NCBI GenBank assembly: GCA_002923375.1
Contig: BEIJ01000001.1
Location: 1,054,001-1,118,000 of the forward strand
Length of the DNA: 64,000 bases
Direction: 5' to 3'
DNA from: a bacterium HR33
GTDB taxonomy: Bacteria > Gemmatimonadota > Gemmatimonadetes > Gemmatimonadales > GWC2-71-9
The position numbers were made by a program, and so were the translations under genes. Position 1 is the stretch's first letter. Every line of letters starts with the position of its first letter. Under the pieces are notes generated by a model. The model worked only from the letters and a program-made list of their open reading frames with translations, searched no databases and was not told the DNA's origin. Positions 18,216-27,764 of the stretch are shown piece by piece.

Positions 18216-19164
18216 AGGCTCCCCCGCTTTGGAGTCGTCGAACGATTGCTGCGTTTCGCTGCATAGCTTCTCTTCCGGCTCTCATGATGGCAGTGCGGCC
18301 GAAGCGTTTTCTGAACTCGGAATCCGAAAGCGACATGATCTCCTCGAGATCGAGCAGTGCCATATTGGGGTCCGGTTCCAGCAAGTCGTCGCCGGGGGGC
18401 TCGGCAAACTTGATGTTCCAGGGGCAGACGTCCTGGCAGATGTCGCACCCGAAGATCCAGTCGCCAAAGCGGTCCGCCAAATGCGGCTCTACGGTGTCGC
18501 CCTTGTACTCGATGGTCAAGTAGGAAATGCACTTTCGGCTGTCCAAGACTCTTTCCGCGGCGAACGCTTCTGTAGGGCAGGCTTCCAGGCACCGGTTGCA
18601 GCTCCCGCACCGGTCGGCTTCGAAGGGAGGGTCGGTTGCCAGATCCAGATCGGTGAGAATCGCGGCTATGAACGAGTAGGAGCCTCTCTTGGGGTCGATC
18701 AGCATGGTGTTCTTCCCGATCCACCCGAGACCGGCTCTCTGGGCGAGTTCCCTTTCGGGAACGGGGCCTGCGTCGCAATAGGGCTTGGCCAGAGTGCCGG
18801 GGCCGCCCAGCGACCGAATGTAGCCCGCCAGGTTTTCGAGAGCCGGTCTCAGAGCCTTGTGATAGTCCCGCCCTCTGGCGTACTTGGCTACTCTTCCCTT
18901 CCCTTTCCGGGCCGGCGGGTCCGAGGTGAGATAGTGTTTGGTCACCACCACCGCCCGGGTTGCGCCGGGCAGTATGGTCTCCGGCCTTAAGCGGGCTTCC
19001 AACTGCCGCTCCATGTACCGCATCGTTCCCGCCATTCCTTCATGGATCCAGCGCCTGAGCGCCTCGCCGTGCGGCGGCGGGCTGAGGTCGGTTACTCCTA
19101 CCGCATCGAATCCTAGTTCCAATGCTTTTCGCTTTACCAAACCCGCCTTCAATTCGGGCGTCAC
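18199..19164 (-). CDS. queG: Epoxyqueuosine reductase QueG
   Basis: A 321-residue cobalamin- and Fe-S-dependent reductase for the last step of queuosine tRNA modification. It has the N-terminal GFDAVGVTDLSPPP, then PYCDAGPVPERELAQRAGLGWIGKNTMLI, and two [4Fe-4S] ferredoxin motifs, CGSCNRCLEACPTEAF and CDICQDVCPWNIKF. The C-terminus is shorter than in forms with HEAT repeats. ATG overlaps the upstream small gene by 4 nt. Confidence 0.94.
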   Translation of the reverse strand: MTPELKAGLVKRKALELGFDAVGVTDLSPPPHGEALRRWIHEGMAGTMRYMERQLEARLRPETILPGATRAVVVTKHYLTSDPPARKGKGRVAKYARGRDYHKALRPALENLAGYIRSLGGPGTLAKPYCDAGPVPERELAQRAGLGWIGKNTMLIDPKRGSYSFIAAILTDLDLATDPPFEADRCGSCNRCLEACPTEAFAAERVLDSRKCISYLTIEYKGDTVEPHLADRFGDWIFGCDICQDVCPWNIKFAEPPGDDLLEPDPNMALLDLEEIMSLSDSEFRKRFGRTAIMRAGREAMQRNAAIVRRLQSGGAYAGRP

Positions 19165-19424
19165 AGGCGCATCACCTCCCTGCGCCAGCGGGCGAACCGG
19201 ATGACATCGTCTACCGGGGGCACCGCGGCCTCATCGCCGTACGCGGTGTACATTCGCCAGCGCAGATATTCCCGCGGGGGCAGGGGGAGAAGGGGGATGC
19301 GGCGGTACCAGTCCCGGGCGCGGAATGCCCAGAGCATGGAGCATAAATCCAGCGCCAGCCTCGGATTGAGGACGCATCGGGCTGCCAGCTGCACAGTTAA
19401 CCTGGTCCAAGTCTCGGCGCTCAC
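19161..19424 (-). CDS. Small hypothetical protein upstream of queG
   Basis: About 87 residues, function not recognised. The core FRARDWYRRIPLLPLPPREYLRWRMYTAYGDE is followed by a VDDVIRFARW tail, a compact aromatic-rich protein. GTG 19424 is chosen because AGGAGAGGAG lies about 10 nt upstream; an in-frame TTG at 19487 has no ribosome site and would collide with the divergent promoter at 19492. Its stop overlaps the queG start (ATGA). Confidence 0.65.
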   Translation of the reverse strand: MSAETWTRLTVQLAARCVLNPRLALDLCSMLWAFRARDWYRRIPLLPLPPREYLRWRMYTAYGDEAAVPPVDDVIRFARWRREVMRL

Positions 19425-19468
19425 TGCTCGGCTGCTCCTCTCCTGCCGGTCCGGTCTCCTCCAATCTA

Positions 19469-19497
19469 CTGACGCCGCCGGCCGCAACTACTATATT
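19469..19497 (+). promoter_or_regulatory. Leaderless promoter of the class V aminotransferase gene
   Basis: CTGACG (19469-19474) and TATATT (19492-19497) are 17 bp apart, and the -10 element ends 7 nt before ATG 19505. Transcription would therefore start at or next to the start codon. There is no Shine-Dalgarno sequence. Confidence 0.55.
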
Positions 19498-19504
19498 GGC
19501 GGCG

Positions 19505-20656
19505 ATGGCGGGCCAGGCTGTAGAACTGCACGAGCTAGCGCGCTACCGCGCGGAATTCCCGGTCTTCGAACGGCAAATTTATCTCAATACCTGCTCGCTG
19601 GGAGCGCTCTCCTTGAGATCTCGCGCATGGGTGGAGCGGTTTATCCTGGAGTGGCAGGAACGTGGTGCGGCGGCCTGGTACGACGTTTGGTGGTCCAGAT
19701 TGTCCGAACTGAGGGAACGCTACGCTGCAGTTATCGGCGCGCGCCGGGAGGAGGTTGCTCTCCACGCGTCGGTCTCCACCGCCCTGGCGGTGGTGGCCAG
19801 TGCGCTGGACTATCGCCACCGGCCCCGAGTGGTGACCACGGCTCTCGACTTCCCCACGGTGGTGTACCAGTGGCTGGCCAAGCGCAACGAAGGGGTGGAG
19901 GTCGAGATCCTCGAAAGTCCGGATGGGATTACCGTGCCTCTGGAGGCGTTCGAGAAAGCGGTGGATGATCGCACCGCAGTGGTGGCCACCTCGCAGGTTT
20001 ACTTCACTTCCGGTGCCGTTCAGGACCTACGGGCACTGGCCGAGATAGCCCATTCCAAGGGGGCGTTCTTGCTGGTGGATGCCTACCAGAGCGTAGGTCA
20101 GATACCGGTGGACGTGCGCGGGGAACAGGTGGACTTCCTGTTGGGCGGTGGACTGAAGTGGTTGCTGGGGGGTCCCGGGATTGCGTTTCTGTACGTCCGA
20201 AGCGAGCTGTTGGAAGAGCTTTCGCCTTCGGTGACCGGTTGGTTTGCCGATCGGGATCAGTTTCGCTTCGAGCCCCGGTCGCTGGAATTTCACCGGGATG
20301 CCAGGCGGTTCGAGCAGGGCACTCCTTCTCTGGCCTCGGTGCATGCCCAGCTGGGAGGGCTGGAGCTGCTGGAGGAAGCCGGGTGGGACAGGGTATACCG
20401 CGTCACGTACGAACTCAAGGAAGACTTGATCGCTTGCGCTCGGGAAGCGGGGCTCGAACCCAAGGTCGCCTCTGAGCCGGCTCGCCGGTCCTCGATTATA
20501 ATGATCCCCTCGCCGGACCCCGGGGCTGCCGTGAGAACCCTGGCCGAGGCCAACATAGTGGTGGATGCGAGGGCGGGTTGCGTGAGGATATCGCCCTTCT
20601 TTTACAACTACCGGGACGACTATGCCGGAGCAATCGAACTTCTCAAAAGAAGATGA
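19505..20656 (+). CDS. Class V PLP-dependent aminotransferase family protein
   Basis: About 383 residues related to cysteine desulfurase/kynureninase-type fold-type I enzymes. The PLP lysine is in LLGGGLKWLLGGPGIAFLYV, and the cofactor Asp is in LLVDAYQSVGQIPVDV. It lacks a desulfurase-type active-site cysteine loop, so desulfurase activity is unlikely; the substrate is unknown. ATG 19505 is selected because the only upstream in-frame start, TTG 19496, lies inside the -10 hexamer. It overlaps the next gene by 35 nt. Confidence 0.82.
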   Translation: MAGQAVELHELARYRAEFPVFERQIYLNTCSLGALSLRSRAWVERFILEWQERGAAAWYDVWWSRLSELRERYAAVIGARREEVALHASVSTALAVVASALDYRHRPRVVTTALDFPTVVYQWLAKRNEGVEVEILESPDGITVPLEAFEKAVDDRTAVVATSQVYFTSGAVQDLRALAEIAHSKGAFLLVDAYQSVGQIPVDVRGEQVDFLLGGGLKWLLGGPGIAFLYVRSELLEELSPSVTGWFADRDQFRFEPRSLEFHRDARRFEQGTPSLASVHAQLGGLELLEEAGWDRVYRVTYELKEDLIACAREAGLEPKVASEPARRSSIIMIPSPDPGAAVRTLAEANIVVDARAGCVRISPFFYNYRDDYAGAIELLKRR

Positions 20657-21386
20657 CGGATCGCGGCCTATAGGCCAGCGGCCTACGGCGGACCAAGTTC
20701 TACTGGCTCCACGCCCGGCGAGGGAACGGCAGGCGTTTACCCGCACCGATCCCTGGCGGGTGTTGAGGATCTTGGGCGAATTTGTGGAAGGCTTCGACAC
20801 CCTCTCGGATGTGGATACCGCTGTTGCCATTTTCGGTTCGGCGCGTATGAAGCCGGATAACCCGTGGTATGCGAAAGCGGTCGAGACCGCCCGGCTATTT
20901 GCGGCTGCGAACTTTGCCGTCATCACGGGCGGGGGTCCGGGGATCATGGAGGCCGCCAACAAAGGGGCCCGGGAGGGGGGCACTCTGTCGATCGGACTGA
21001 ACATCGAGCTTCCTCACGAGCAGGCGCCTAATCCATATCTGAACCGAGTGATAAATTTCCGTTACTTTTTTGTCCGCAAGACCATGTTCATCAAGTACTC
21101 CCGGGGCTTCGTTTTTTTCCCCGGCGGGTACGGCACGCTGGACGAGCTGTTTGAAGCGCTGACCCTTATTCAGACCGACCGTATCAAGAACTTTCCCGTG
21201 ATTCTGATGGGGAGGGACTACTGGAGCGGAATGGTGTCGTGGCTCAAGGATGTAGTAGCCAAAGAGGCTATGATCAGTCCCAAGGATCTCGAACTTTTTC
21301 GGGTTACGGACGACCCGGAAGAGGCGGTACGGGTGGTGGTGGAAAGCGTCGGCAGGCAGTTGCTGGAGGGTCGTCCCGGTGGGTGA
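20622..21386 (+). CDS. LOG-family (TIGR00730-like) Rossmann-fold protein
   Basis: 254 residues. The family signature PGGYGTLDELFE and the GGGPGIMEAANKGAREGG loop are present, as in lysine-decarboxylase-like/LOG nucleotide 5'-monophosphate phosphoribohydrolases. The N-terminal 45 residues are a polar extension. Bacterial members cleave nucleoside monophosphates, but the physiological substrate here is not known. The start lies within the 3' end of the aminotransferase gene. Confidence 0.85.
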   Translation: MPEQSNFSKEDDGSRPIGQRPTADQVLLAPRPARERQAFTRTDPWRVLRILGEFVEGFDTLSDVDTAVAIFGSARMKPDNPWYAKAVETARLFAAANFAVITGGGPGIMEAANKGAREGGTLSIGLNIELPHEQAPNPYLNRVINFRYFFVRKTMFIKYSRGFVFFPGGYGTLDELFEALTLIQTDRIKNFPVILMGRDYWSGMVSWLKDVVAKEAMISPKDLELFRVTDDPEEAVRVVVESVGRQLLEGRPGG

Positions 21387-21471
21387 GAGGGGGTGATGAT
21401 CGCGCCGGCGCAGGGTATGGTGACGCCGTCGGGGCGTCTGCGGCTTTCAACGCTTACACGAGGATAGCCAG

Positions 21472-22614
21472 ATGACCAAGCGGAAGAAGGACTACCTCCG
21501 TGGACAGCGGATCGACCCGAAGCCGATCACCGGCACCGAGACCGCAGCCGAGTTGATCGAAAACTCGTTCTTGGCGTACAACGCGGGACGGCTCAGGGAT
21601 GCGGCTCGCCTTTTCGTGGAAAAGATGCTGGCCGAGGATTGCACCGTGGGGATGAGTCTTTCAGGCGCCCTGACTCCGGCGGGTCTCGGGATGTCGGCCG
21701 TGGTTCCGCTCATCGAGGCGGGTTTCGTGGATTGGATCGTTTCCACCGGTGCGAATCTCTACCACGACGCCCACTTTGCCCTGGGCATGAGCATGCACCG
21801 CGGCACTCCTTTTGTGGACGACGTGGATCTCAGGGCCAACGGTGTGGTCCGGATTTACGACATTTTCTTTGACTACGCGGTGTTGCTCAAAACCGATCTC
21901 TTCCTGAGAGACGTATCGTTACGGCCGGAATTTCAAAGGCCCATGAGCACCGCCGAGTACCACTACCTGATCGGGGGCTATCTCCGGGAGAGGGAGAAGG
22001 CTTTAGGTCTCGGCAGGAAGTCGATCCTCAGCGCGGCCCACGAGTGCGGCGTGCCGGTGTACACCTCCTCTCCGGGCGACTCCTCCATCGGGATGAACGT
22101 GGCCGAGCAGGCGCTCGAAGGCGGGAAGCTGAGGTTCGACGTTTCGGCGGACGTGAACGAGACGGCCGCCATTGTGCTCCATGCGAAGCGCAAGGGCGGA
22201 AAGAGCGCGGTGTTCATAGTGGGCGGGGGGAGCCCGAAGAACTTCGTTCTCCAGACGGAGCCGCAGATCCAGGAAGTACTCGGCATCGACGAGAAAGGGC
22301 ACGACTACTATCTCCAGATCACCGACGCTCGTCCGGACACCGGAGGACTGTCGGGTGCGACTCCCGGAGAAGCGGTAAGCTGGGGCAAGGTCGATCCGGA
22401 TCGGCTCCCGGACGCCGTGGTCTGTTATCTGGACAGCACGGTGGGGCTGCCGCTGATCACGGCCTATGCGCTGGCGCGCCGCAAGCCGCGGCCCCTCAAG
22501 AGGCTCTATCAGCTCAGGGAAGCGATGAATCGCAAGCTGCTAGAGGCCTATCGAGCTGCGAAGAAGTTCAGGGACGAGCGCGCCACCGCAGCCGCGCTGC
22601 CGGGTGTCGGCTGA
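21472..22614 (+). CDS. Deoxyhypusine synthase family protein
   Basis: A 380-residue member of the deoxyhypusine synthase family. It has [36 protein letters not shown] (NAD fold), [18 protein letters not shown], and Lys306 in AVSWGKVDP, at the position of the catalytic lysine. Bacteria lack eIF5A, and bacterial homologues act in polyamine metabolism (homospermidine-type or related aminobutyl transfers), so protein hypusination is not expected. SD GAGGA precedes ATG 21472. It is coupled to the MFS gene by an 11-nt overlap. Confidence 0.88.
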   Translation: MTKRKKDYLRGQRIDPKPITGTETAAELIENSFLAYNAGRLRDAARLFVEKMLAEDCTVGMSLSGALTPAGLGMSAVVPLIEAGFVDWIVSTGANLYHDAHFALGMSMHRGTPFVDDVDLRANGVVRIYDIFFDYAVLLKTDLFLRDVSLRPEFQRPMSTAEYHYLIGGYLREREKALGLGRKSILSAAHECGVPVYTSSPGDSSIGMNVAEQALEGGKLRFDVSADVNETAAIVLHAKRKGGKSAVFIVGGGSPKNFVLQTEPQIQEVLGIDEKGHDYYLQITDARPDTGGLSGATPGEAVSWGKVDPDRLPDAVVCYLDSTVGLPLITAYALARRKPRPLKRLYQLREAMNRKLLEAYRAAKKFRDERATAAALPGVG

Positions 22615-24112
22615 TCCCAGAATCGCGGCCCAGGTACCGGGTTTCTACGCCTGGTACGCGCTGGCGCTGCTCACCCTGATAAATGCGGTCAATTTCATCG
22701 ACCGCAACATCATCTTTGCCCTCTTCGAGCCGATCAAGGACGAGCTCGATCTTTCCGATGCCCAGTTGGGATGGCTCGGGTCCGCCTACATAATAGTCTT
22801 CTCCGTTGCCGCCATACCGCTCGGGATCTTGAGCGATCTCAAGTCTCGCAGGGCGGTAATCGCCTCGGGCGTTACCCTCTGGGCGGTGTTTACCGGCATG
22901 GCTGGACTGGCTCGGCATTACTGGCAGTTGTTGTTCTGCCGCTCGATGGTGGGAGTGGGTGAAGCCGCCTACTCTCCCGCAGCCCAGTCTTTGCTCGCCG
23001 ACTACTTTCCCCAGCGGGGCCGGGCACTGGCGCTGGGAATCTTTTGGTCCGGGCTGGCGGTAGGAGGTGTGGCCGGCATCTGGCTGGGCGGAGAGCTAGC
23101 TCACCTTTACGGCTGGCGAGCGGCGTTTCTGGCGGTCGGGCTCCCGGGCCTGCTGCTGGCGATGCTGGCTTCCAGACTAAGGGACCCCACCCGCCGGATT
23201 CGCCCCTTCTCCCTGGGCGACGCGATACGCCGTTTCGAGCTCACCGTCTGGCACCTGCTGGTGGCTTTATGGCCCCTGTGGGTCATGGGTGGTTTGGGTC
23301 TAGCCGCCGCCTACTTGCTGGACCGTTCCGGTTGGGTTGGGCCCGATGTTGAGGGAGCGGTGTTGGGGGCCGCCGTAGCTCTAGGGGTAGTGGCCACGGC
23401 CGCGCGCGGCATCCGCGCGATTCTGGCGCACCGGCACGATGAGCTAAGGCCAGCCACACTCTCGACGCTGGACGACTTCGTAGAAGCCGCCAAGGTGGTA
23501 ATGAAAACCCCGACCCTGGTTTGGGTATTCCTGGGCGGTGCGCTCATCTCCTTCGCCATGAACGGGCTGGTGGGATGGTCTCCCTCCTACATGCAGCGCG
23601 AGTTGGGCTTGCCGCCTCAGGTAGCGGGTAGGACGATCGGCGCTTGGGGACTGGCAGCGGGACTGCTCGGCGTGGTCTTCGGGGGAAAACTGGGGGACAA
23701 GCTGGCCGAGCGCTGGGACAGCGGGCGCGTTATAGCCGGCTGCGCCGGGTTTCTCGCCGGAGGACCGCTGTGCATCTGGCTGCTCTCGGTGCGCGATCTG
23801 GAGGCGTTCATACCGCTCTTTTTCGTTACGCTGTTTCTGTTCACCTGGTATCACGGACCCGTAAGCGCCACCATCTTCGACGTGGTACCTGCAAGAGTGG
23901 GCGCTTCGGTCATGGGCGCCTATGTGTTTTTTACCCACATGGCCGGGGATGCCATCGCGTACCCTCTGATCGGTGCTTTTTCCGATCGGTTCGGCATACG
24001 CATCGCGATGCTGGTACTTCCCGTGGTGGGTCTAATCGGGGGAGCGGTGTTCCTCATGGCAGCCCGCACTGTGGCCCGGGATGTGAAGCGCGCCAGGCAG
24101 TTGGTCAGCTAG
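22604..24112 (+). CDS. MFS transporter (Spinster-like)
   Basis: A 502-residue major facilitator with about 12 membrane helices. The early segment [22 protein letters not shown] and the loop motif [13 protein letters not shown] (motif A) are typical of the Spns/NarK-like group, with [21 protein letters not shown] in helix 4-5. A central insertion of about 80 residues (220-300) carries extra hydrophobic stretches. The GTG start is inside the end of the upstream gene. A polyamine or lipid substrate is possible from context but unproven. Confidence 0.85.
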   Translation: MSADPRIAAQVPGFYAWYALALLTLINAVNFIDRNIIFALFEPIKDELDLSDAQLGWLGSAYIIVFSVAAIPLGILSDLKSRRAVIASGVTLWAVFTGMAGLARHYWQLLFCRSMVGVGEAAYSPAAQSLLADYFPQRGRALALGIFWSGLAVGGVAGIWLGGELAHLYGWRAAFLAVGLPGLLLAMLASRLRDPTRRIRPFSLGDAIRRFELTVWHLLVALWPLWVMGGLGLAAAYLLDRSGWVGPDVEGAVLGAAVALGVVATAARGIRAILAHRHDELRPATLSTLDDFVEAAKVVMKTPTLVWVFLGGALISFAMNGLVGWSPSYMQRELGLPPQVAGRTIGAWGLAAGLLGVVFGGKLGDKLAERWDSGRVIAGCAGFLAGGPLCIWLLSVRDLEAFIPLFFVTLFLFTWYHGPVSATIFDVVPARVGASVMGAYVFFTHMAGDAIAYPLIGAFSDRFGIRIAMLVLPVVGLIGGAVFLMAARTVARDVKRARQLVS

Positions 24113-25775
24113 CCTCCGCTCCGGCGGTGATCTCCTCCCTGAAAGCCAGAGTGCGCTCGACCTCGTGGAGGTACGCCGCAAGCTCCGCAGCCTTGCGCTG
24201 GGCATCCCAGCGTAGCACTTCCCCCACCAGATCGACCAGCACGGGCGCGGCGGCCACCGCGTGGTCGTCGGTTTCGTAGAAGACATGAGTGCGTCGGATC
24301 AGAAGGTCGCAGAGGGTGAGAGCCATTTCCCTTTCTATCGCGTGGAATAGCTCTGCCAAGATCGCCGGGTGGCCTGGGACTACGGGCCGGTTGAGGGTTT
24401 TGTCCGATCGCGCAAGACGCACCACCGCCATCGCCTCGGTACCGTATTGCCCCACGAGGTAAGCTGCCGCTTGGGACGAAAACCCCTGTTCCTCTATCTC
24501 TCGGGCGATGACCCCGAGATCCCGCGCCTCTCCGCCGGGAAGAGGCTCGCGGTCCGTAGGAGCCCTTTTGGGAATGGGCCGGCCGTCGAGCTGGTGGAGC
24601 CTCCGGGCGACCAGATCGACGGCCTCCGCCGCCATGAGCCGGTATGTGGTTAGCTTCCCGCCCGCTACGGTGACCAGACCGTCGGGGCTCTCCACTATTT
24701 TGTGTTCTCTGGTAACCTGGCTGGGATTGCGCTGGTCGTCGGAGCGGAGCAGCGGGCGGAGGCCTGCCCAGGTGGAAAGCACATCCCGGAGGGAGAGCCG
24801 TGCGGCGGGGTAGTAGGCGTTGGCCGAACGCAAAAGATAGATCACGTCGGCCGCCGTCGCGCGCACCTCGTCGGGACTTTCGCCGCAATCTGTATCGGTG
24901 GTCCCGATATAGGACAGCTCTCCCCACGGGAGGATGAACATCACCCGCCCGTCGATGGGGGAAATCATGACCACCGCCTCCCGGTTTCCCAGGCGGTCTC
25001 GCCGCACGGCTACGTGGGCTCCCTTGGTCGGCCGGAGCAGTGGCGCGCGGGATCCCGAGCCCACTCGGTCGGACCAGGGACCGGTGGCGTTCACCACGGC
25101 GAGGGCTCTAATGGTGAACTCCCGCCCGGTCATGCGGTCCACCGCTCGAACCCCGCAAATTTTTCCTCCTGCGGTCAAAAACTCGGTCGCTTCGACGTAG
25201 TTGGCTACCAGCGCCCCGTAGTAGTGGGCGCTGCGGGCGTTGGCCAGCACCAGTCTGGCGTCGTCGCACTGGGCGTCGAAATAACGGGCTCCGCCCTTCA
25301 AGCCCTGCGAACGAAGCCCCGGCTCGGCCTGGAGGACCTCCCGCTTGCTGAGTCTGCGGTGAGGCCGCACATTCCCGAACAGCGCCAGGAGATCGTAAAG
25401 CCACAGTCCGGCTGCTAGCTTCCAGCGGGAAACCCTGCCGCCGGCGTAGACCGGAAAGACAAAAGACCTGGGGCGCACCAGATGGGGGGCGATGCGAAGT
25501 AAAATTCGGCGTTCGCGGCTGGCTTGGAGTACCAAGCGCCATTCTCCCGTTTCCAGATATCGCAACCCCCCGTGGATCAGACGGGAGGTACGGCTGCTGG
25601 TACCCGATCCAAAATCCCCTTTGTCGATCAGTGCCGTGCGGATCCCGCGCATGGCGGCGTCGCGAGCTATGCCGCAGCCGGTGATGCCTCCTCCGATGAC
25701 CAGCAGGTCCACCGTCTCGCGGGCCATGGTGGCGATGCTGGCGGCACGGGTCTCCTGATTGAAGGAGGTTGTCAC
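24105..25775 (-). CDS. glpD: Glycerol-3-phosphate dehydrogenase GlpD
   Basis: A 556-residue FAD-dependent membrane-associated enzyme oxidising glycerol 3-phosphate to dihydroxyacetone phosphate. It has VDLLVIGGGITGCGIARDAAMRG, DFGSGTSSRTSRLIHGGLRYLE, VNATGPWSD and the C-terminal GGKLTTYRLMA motif. GTG 25775 is preferred to ATG 25727 because the intervening FNQETRAASIATM residues look conserved in this family. This makes the gene overlap the divergent methyltransferase by 17 nt. Its 3' end overlaps the MFS gene tail to tail by 8 nt. Confidence 0.93.
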   Translation of the reverse strand: MTTSFNQETRAASIATMARETVDLLVIGGGITGCGIARDAAMRGIRTALIDKGDFGSGTSSRTSRLIHGGLRYLETGEWRLVLQASRERRILLRIAPHLVRPRSFVFPVYAGGRVSRWKLAAGLWLYDLLALFGNVRPHRRLSKREVLQAEPGLRSQGLKGGARYFDAQCDDARLVLANARSAHYYGALVANYVEATEFLTAGGKICGVRAVDRMTGREFTIRALAVVNATGPWSDRVGSGSRAPLLRPTKGAHVAVRRDRLGNREAVVMISPIDGRVMFILPWGELSYIGTTDTDCGESPDEVRATAADVIYLLRSANAYYPAARLSLRDVLSTWAGLRPLLRSDDQRNPSQVTREHKIVESPDGLVTVAGGKLTTYRLMAAEAVDLVARRLHQLDGRPIPKRAPTDREPLPGGEARDLGVIAREIEEQGFSSQAAAYLVGQYGTEAMAVVRLARSDKTLNRPVVPGHPAILAELFHAIEREMALTLCDLLIRRTHVFYETDDHAVAAAPVLVDLVGEVLRWDAQRKAAELAAYLHEVERTLAFREEITAGAEAS

Positions 25776-26334
25776 GGAAGGCTCAGGCGTTCGGGACCGG
25801 CCCAGCAGCTGGTTCCTCTGGCACGCGCGGGTGATCCGCCCGGGAAGTAGGGTGCTGGACGTCGCGTGCGGCTCGGGGCGGCACGCGATAGCTGCCGCGA
25901 ATCTGGGCGCCCGGGTGGTAGCCGTCGATTCCGACGCCGCTCGAATAGCCCTCGCCCGGCAGCGCAGCCGCGGGCTTTCCATACAGTGGATAGCCGCCGA
26001 TCTGACTACCTATCCCATCCCCCGCGCCGCCTTCGATGTGGTGATGGTCTTCAATTACCTGGATCGAGCCCGAATGGCCGAATTCCGGGAAGCGGTAAAG
26101 CCCGGAGGCTTGCTGCTGTTTGAAACTTTTCTCGAAACGCAGCTCGAGCTGGGATGGGGTCCGACGTCGCCGAATCACTTGCTGAAACCCGGAGAGATTG
26201 TCCAATTGGCCGAACCGTTCGAGATCGTACTGGCTCGCGAGGTGCTGGAATTCGTGGGCGGGCGCCCGATGGCGGTGGCCAGTGTTTTGGCCCGGCGCCC
26301 ACCGGCAGGTCCAGAACTTGATCGCTCGAGATAG
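25759..26334 (+). CDS. Class I SAM-dependent methyltransferase
   Basis: About 191 residues with SAM motif I VLDVACGSGRHAIAAANLGA, acidic loop VVAVDSDAARIALA, and KPGGLLLFETFL later. Related to TehB-like/UbiE-like small-molecule methyltransferases; substrate unknown. The start is uncertain: TTG 25759 is the only in-frame start codon upstream of the conserved SSWFLWHARVI segment, and it overlaps glpD divergently. Confidence 0.75.
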   Translation: MKEVVTEGSGVRDRPSSWFLWHARVIRPGSRVLDVACGSGRHAIAAANLGARVVAVDSDAARIALARQRSRGLSIQWIAADLTTYPIPRAAFDVVMVFNYLDRARMAEFREAVKPGGLLLFETFLETQLELGWGPTSPNHLLKPGEIVQLAEPFEIVLAREVLEFVGGRPMAVASVLARRPPAGPELDRSR

Positions 26335-26464
26335 AGCACCGCGGAACGTCCTCGACGCTTCAAGAGCTACGCAGTATAGGGCTCCCTAGCACACCTCGCA
26401 ACTTTCCGCATCTAGCGCTTCATGTTCGGGATCGGCGTCAGTTCCTATTTTGACCCGTCTCGCA

Positions 26465-26470
26465 TAGCTT
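26465..26470 (+). promoter_or_regulatory. Leaderless -10 element of the thiolase gene
   Basis: TAGCTT is followed by exactly 7 nt and ATG 26478; there is no Shine-Dalgarno sequence. The upstream region 26335-26464 shows no other gene or structured element. Confidence 0.5.
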
Positions 26471-26477
26471 CAAGTCG

Positions 26478-27764
26478 ATGAGCGCCGGGAACCAACGCGT
26501 CGCCGTAGTTGCCGGTTGCAGGACTCCCTTCTGCAAGGCCGGCACTGAGCTTCGGAATTTGAGTGCGGTGGATCTTGCCCGCCACGCCACCGTCGAGCTC
26601 TTGCATCGAGCCAACCTCGACGGCCACGAAGTGGACGAGATGTACTTCGGCCAAGTCGTAGCCAGCCCTCTGGCGCCCAATCTGGCGCGCGAGGTGAGCC
26701 TCTTGCCGCAATTTCCCCGGACCATACCCGCCGCCACGATCAACCGGGCCTGCGCTTCGGCCAACACGGCGATCGCTCAGGCCCACGACCAGATCGCCCT
26801 GGGACACGCTCGCGTGGTCATAGCGGGCGGTGCCGAGAGCCTGTCCGATATACCGGTTCTACACTCCCGCCGTTTCGCCGACACCTTGATCGCCTTTAAC
26901 CGCGCTAAAACCTTGGGCGAGCGACTGCGCCTGCTGGCCCGGATCAGGCCCAAGGACTTGGTCCCCGTCGCTCCCGCAATCGCCGAACCTTCCACCGGTG
27001 AGACTATGGGCGAGTCGGCCGAGAAGATGGCCAAGCTGAACGGCATTAGCCGGGAAGCCCAGGACGAGTTCGCGCTGCGCAGCCACCGGCTGGCGCTGGC
27101 GGGAACCGAGGACGGCCGCCTGCTCCACGAGATCGCGCCGATCCTCACACCCGAGGGCAAGGTTATCGACCGAGATAACGGTATCCGGGCTGACACCTCC
27201 CTGGAGAAGCTCCGGGCACTGAAACCGGTCTTCGACCGGCGATACGGAACGGTGACGGCGGGGAACTCCTCGCCGCTTACTGACGGCGCATCGGCTCTGC
27301 TCCTCATGAGCGAGGAGGCGGCCAAGGCGCTGGGCTACGAACCGCTGGCTTACATTCGCTCCTACGCGGTGGCGGCGTTGGATCCCGGAGACCAGCTCCT
27401 CATGGGACCGGCGTACGCCGTGCCGAAAGCCCTGGAGCGGGCGGGGATCTCCTGGAGCGATCTCGACCTGGTGGAGATGCACGAGGCTTTCGCGGCTCAA
27501 GTTTTGTCCAACATCCAGGCGTTCGAGTCCCGGGAGTGGGCGCAAAAACATTTGGGGCGCTCGGAACCGATCGGAAAAGTGAACTGGGACACCCTGAATG
27601 TGATGGGGGGATCGATCGCGATAGGGCACCCCTTCGGCGCTACCGGAGGTAGGATCACGCTTACGCTGGCCAACGAAATGAAGCGGCGGGGCGCGCAGTT
27701 CGGCCTGATCTCGGTTTGCGCCCAAGGTGGAATGGGGTTCGCCATGGTGCTGGAGAGACGTTGA
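26478..27764 (+). CDS. fadI: 3-ketoacyl-CoA thiolase (FadI-like)
   Basis: A 428-residue thiolase for the last step of beta-oxidation. Nucleophile Cys92 is in NRACASANTA, His384 in AIGHPFGATGGR and Cys414 in SVCAQGGMG, so the catalytic triad is complete. It is a tetramer partner of the multifunctional protein encoded next (TTGA overlap), the FadI/FadJ order. Confidence 0.92.
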   Translation: MSAGNQRVAVVAGCRTPFCKAGTELRNLSAVDLARHATVELLHRANLDGHEVDEMYFGQVVASPLAPNLAREVSLLPQFPRTIPAATINRACASANTAIAQAHDQIALGHARVVIAGGAESLSDIPVLHSRRFADTLIAFNRAKTLGERLRLLARIRPKDLVPVAPAIAEPSTGETMGESAEKMAKLNGISREAQDEFALRSHRLALAGTEDGRLLHEIAPILTPEGKVIDRDNGIRADTSLEKLRALKPVFDRRYGTVTAGNSSPLTDGASALLLMSEEAAKALGYEPLAYIRSYAVAALDPGDQLLMGPAYAVPKALERAGISWSDLDLVEMHEAFAAQVLSNIQAFESREWAQKHLGRSEPIGKVNWDTLNVMGGSIAIGHPFGATGGRITLTLANEMKRRGAQFGLISVCAQGGMGFAMVLERR

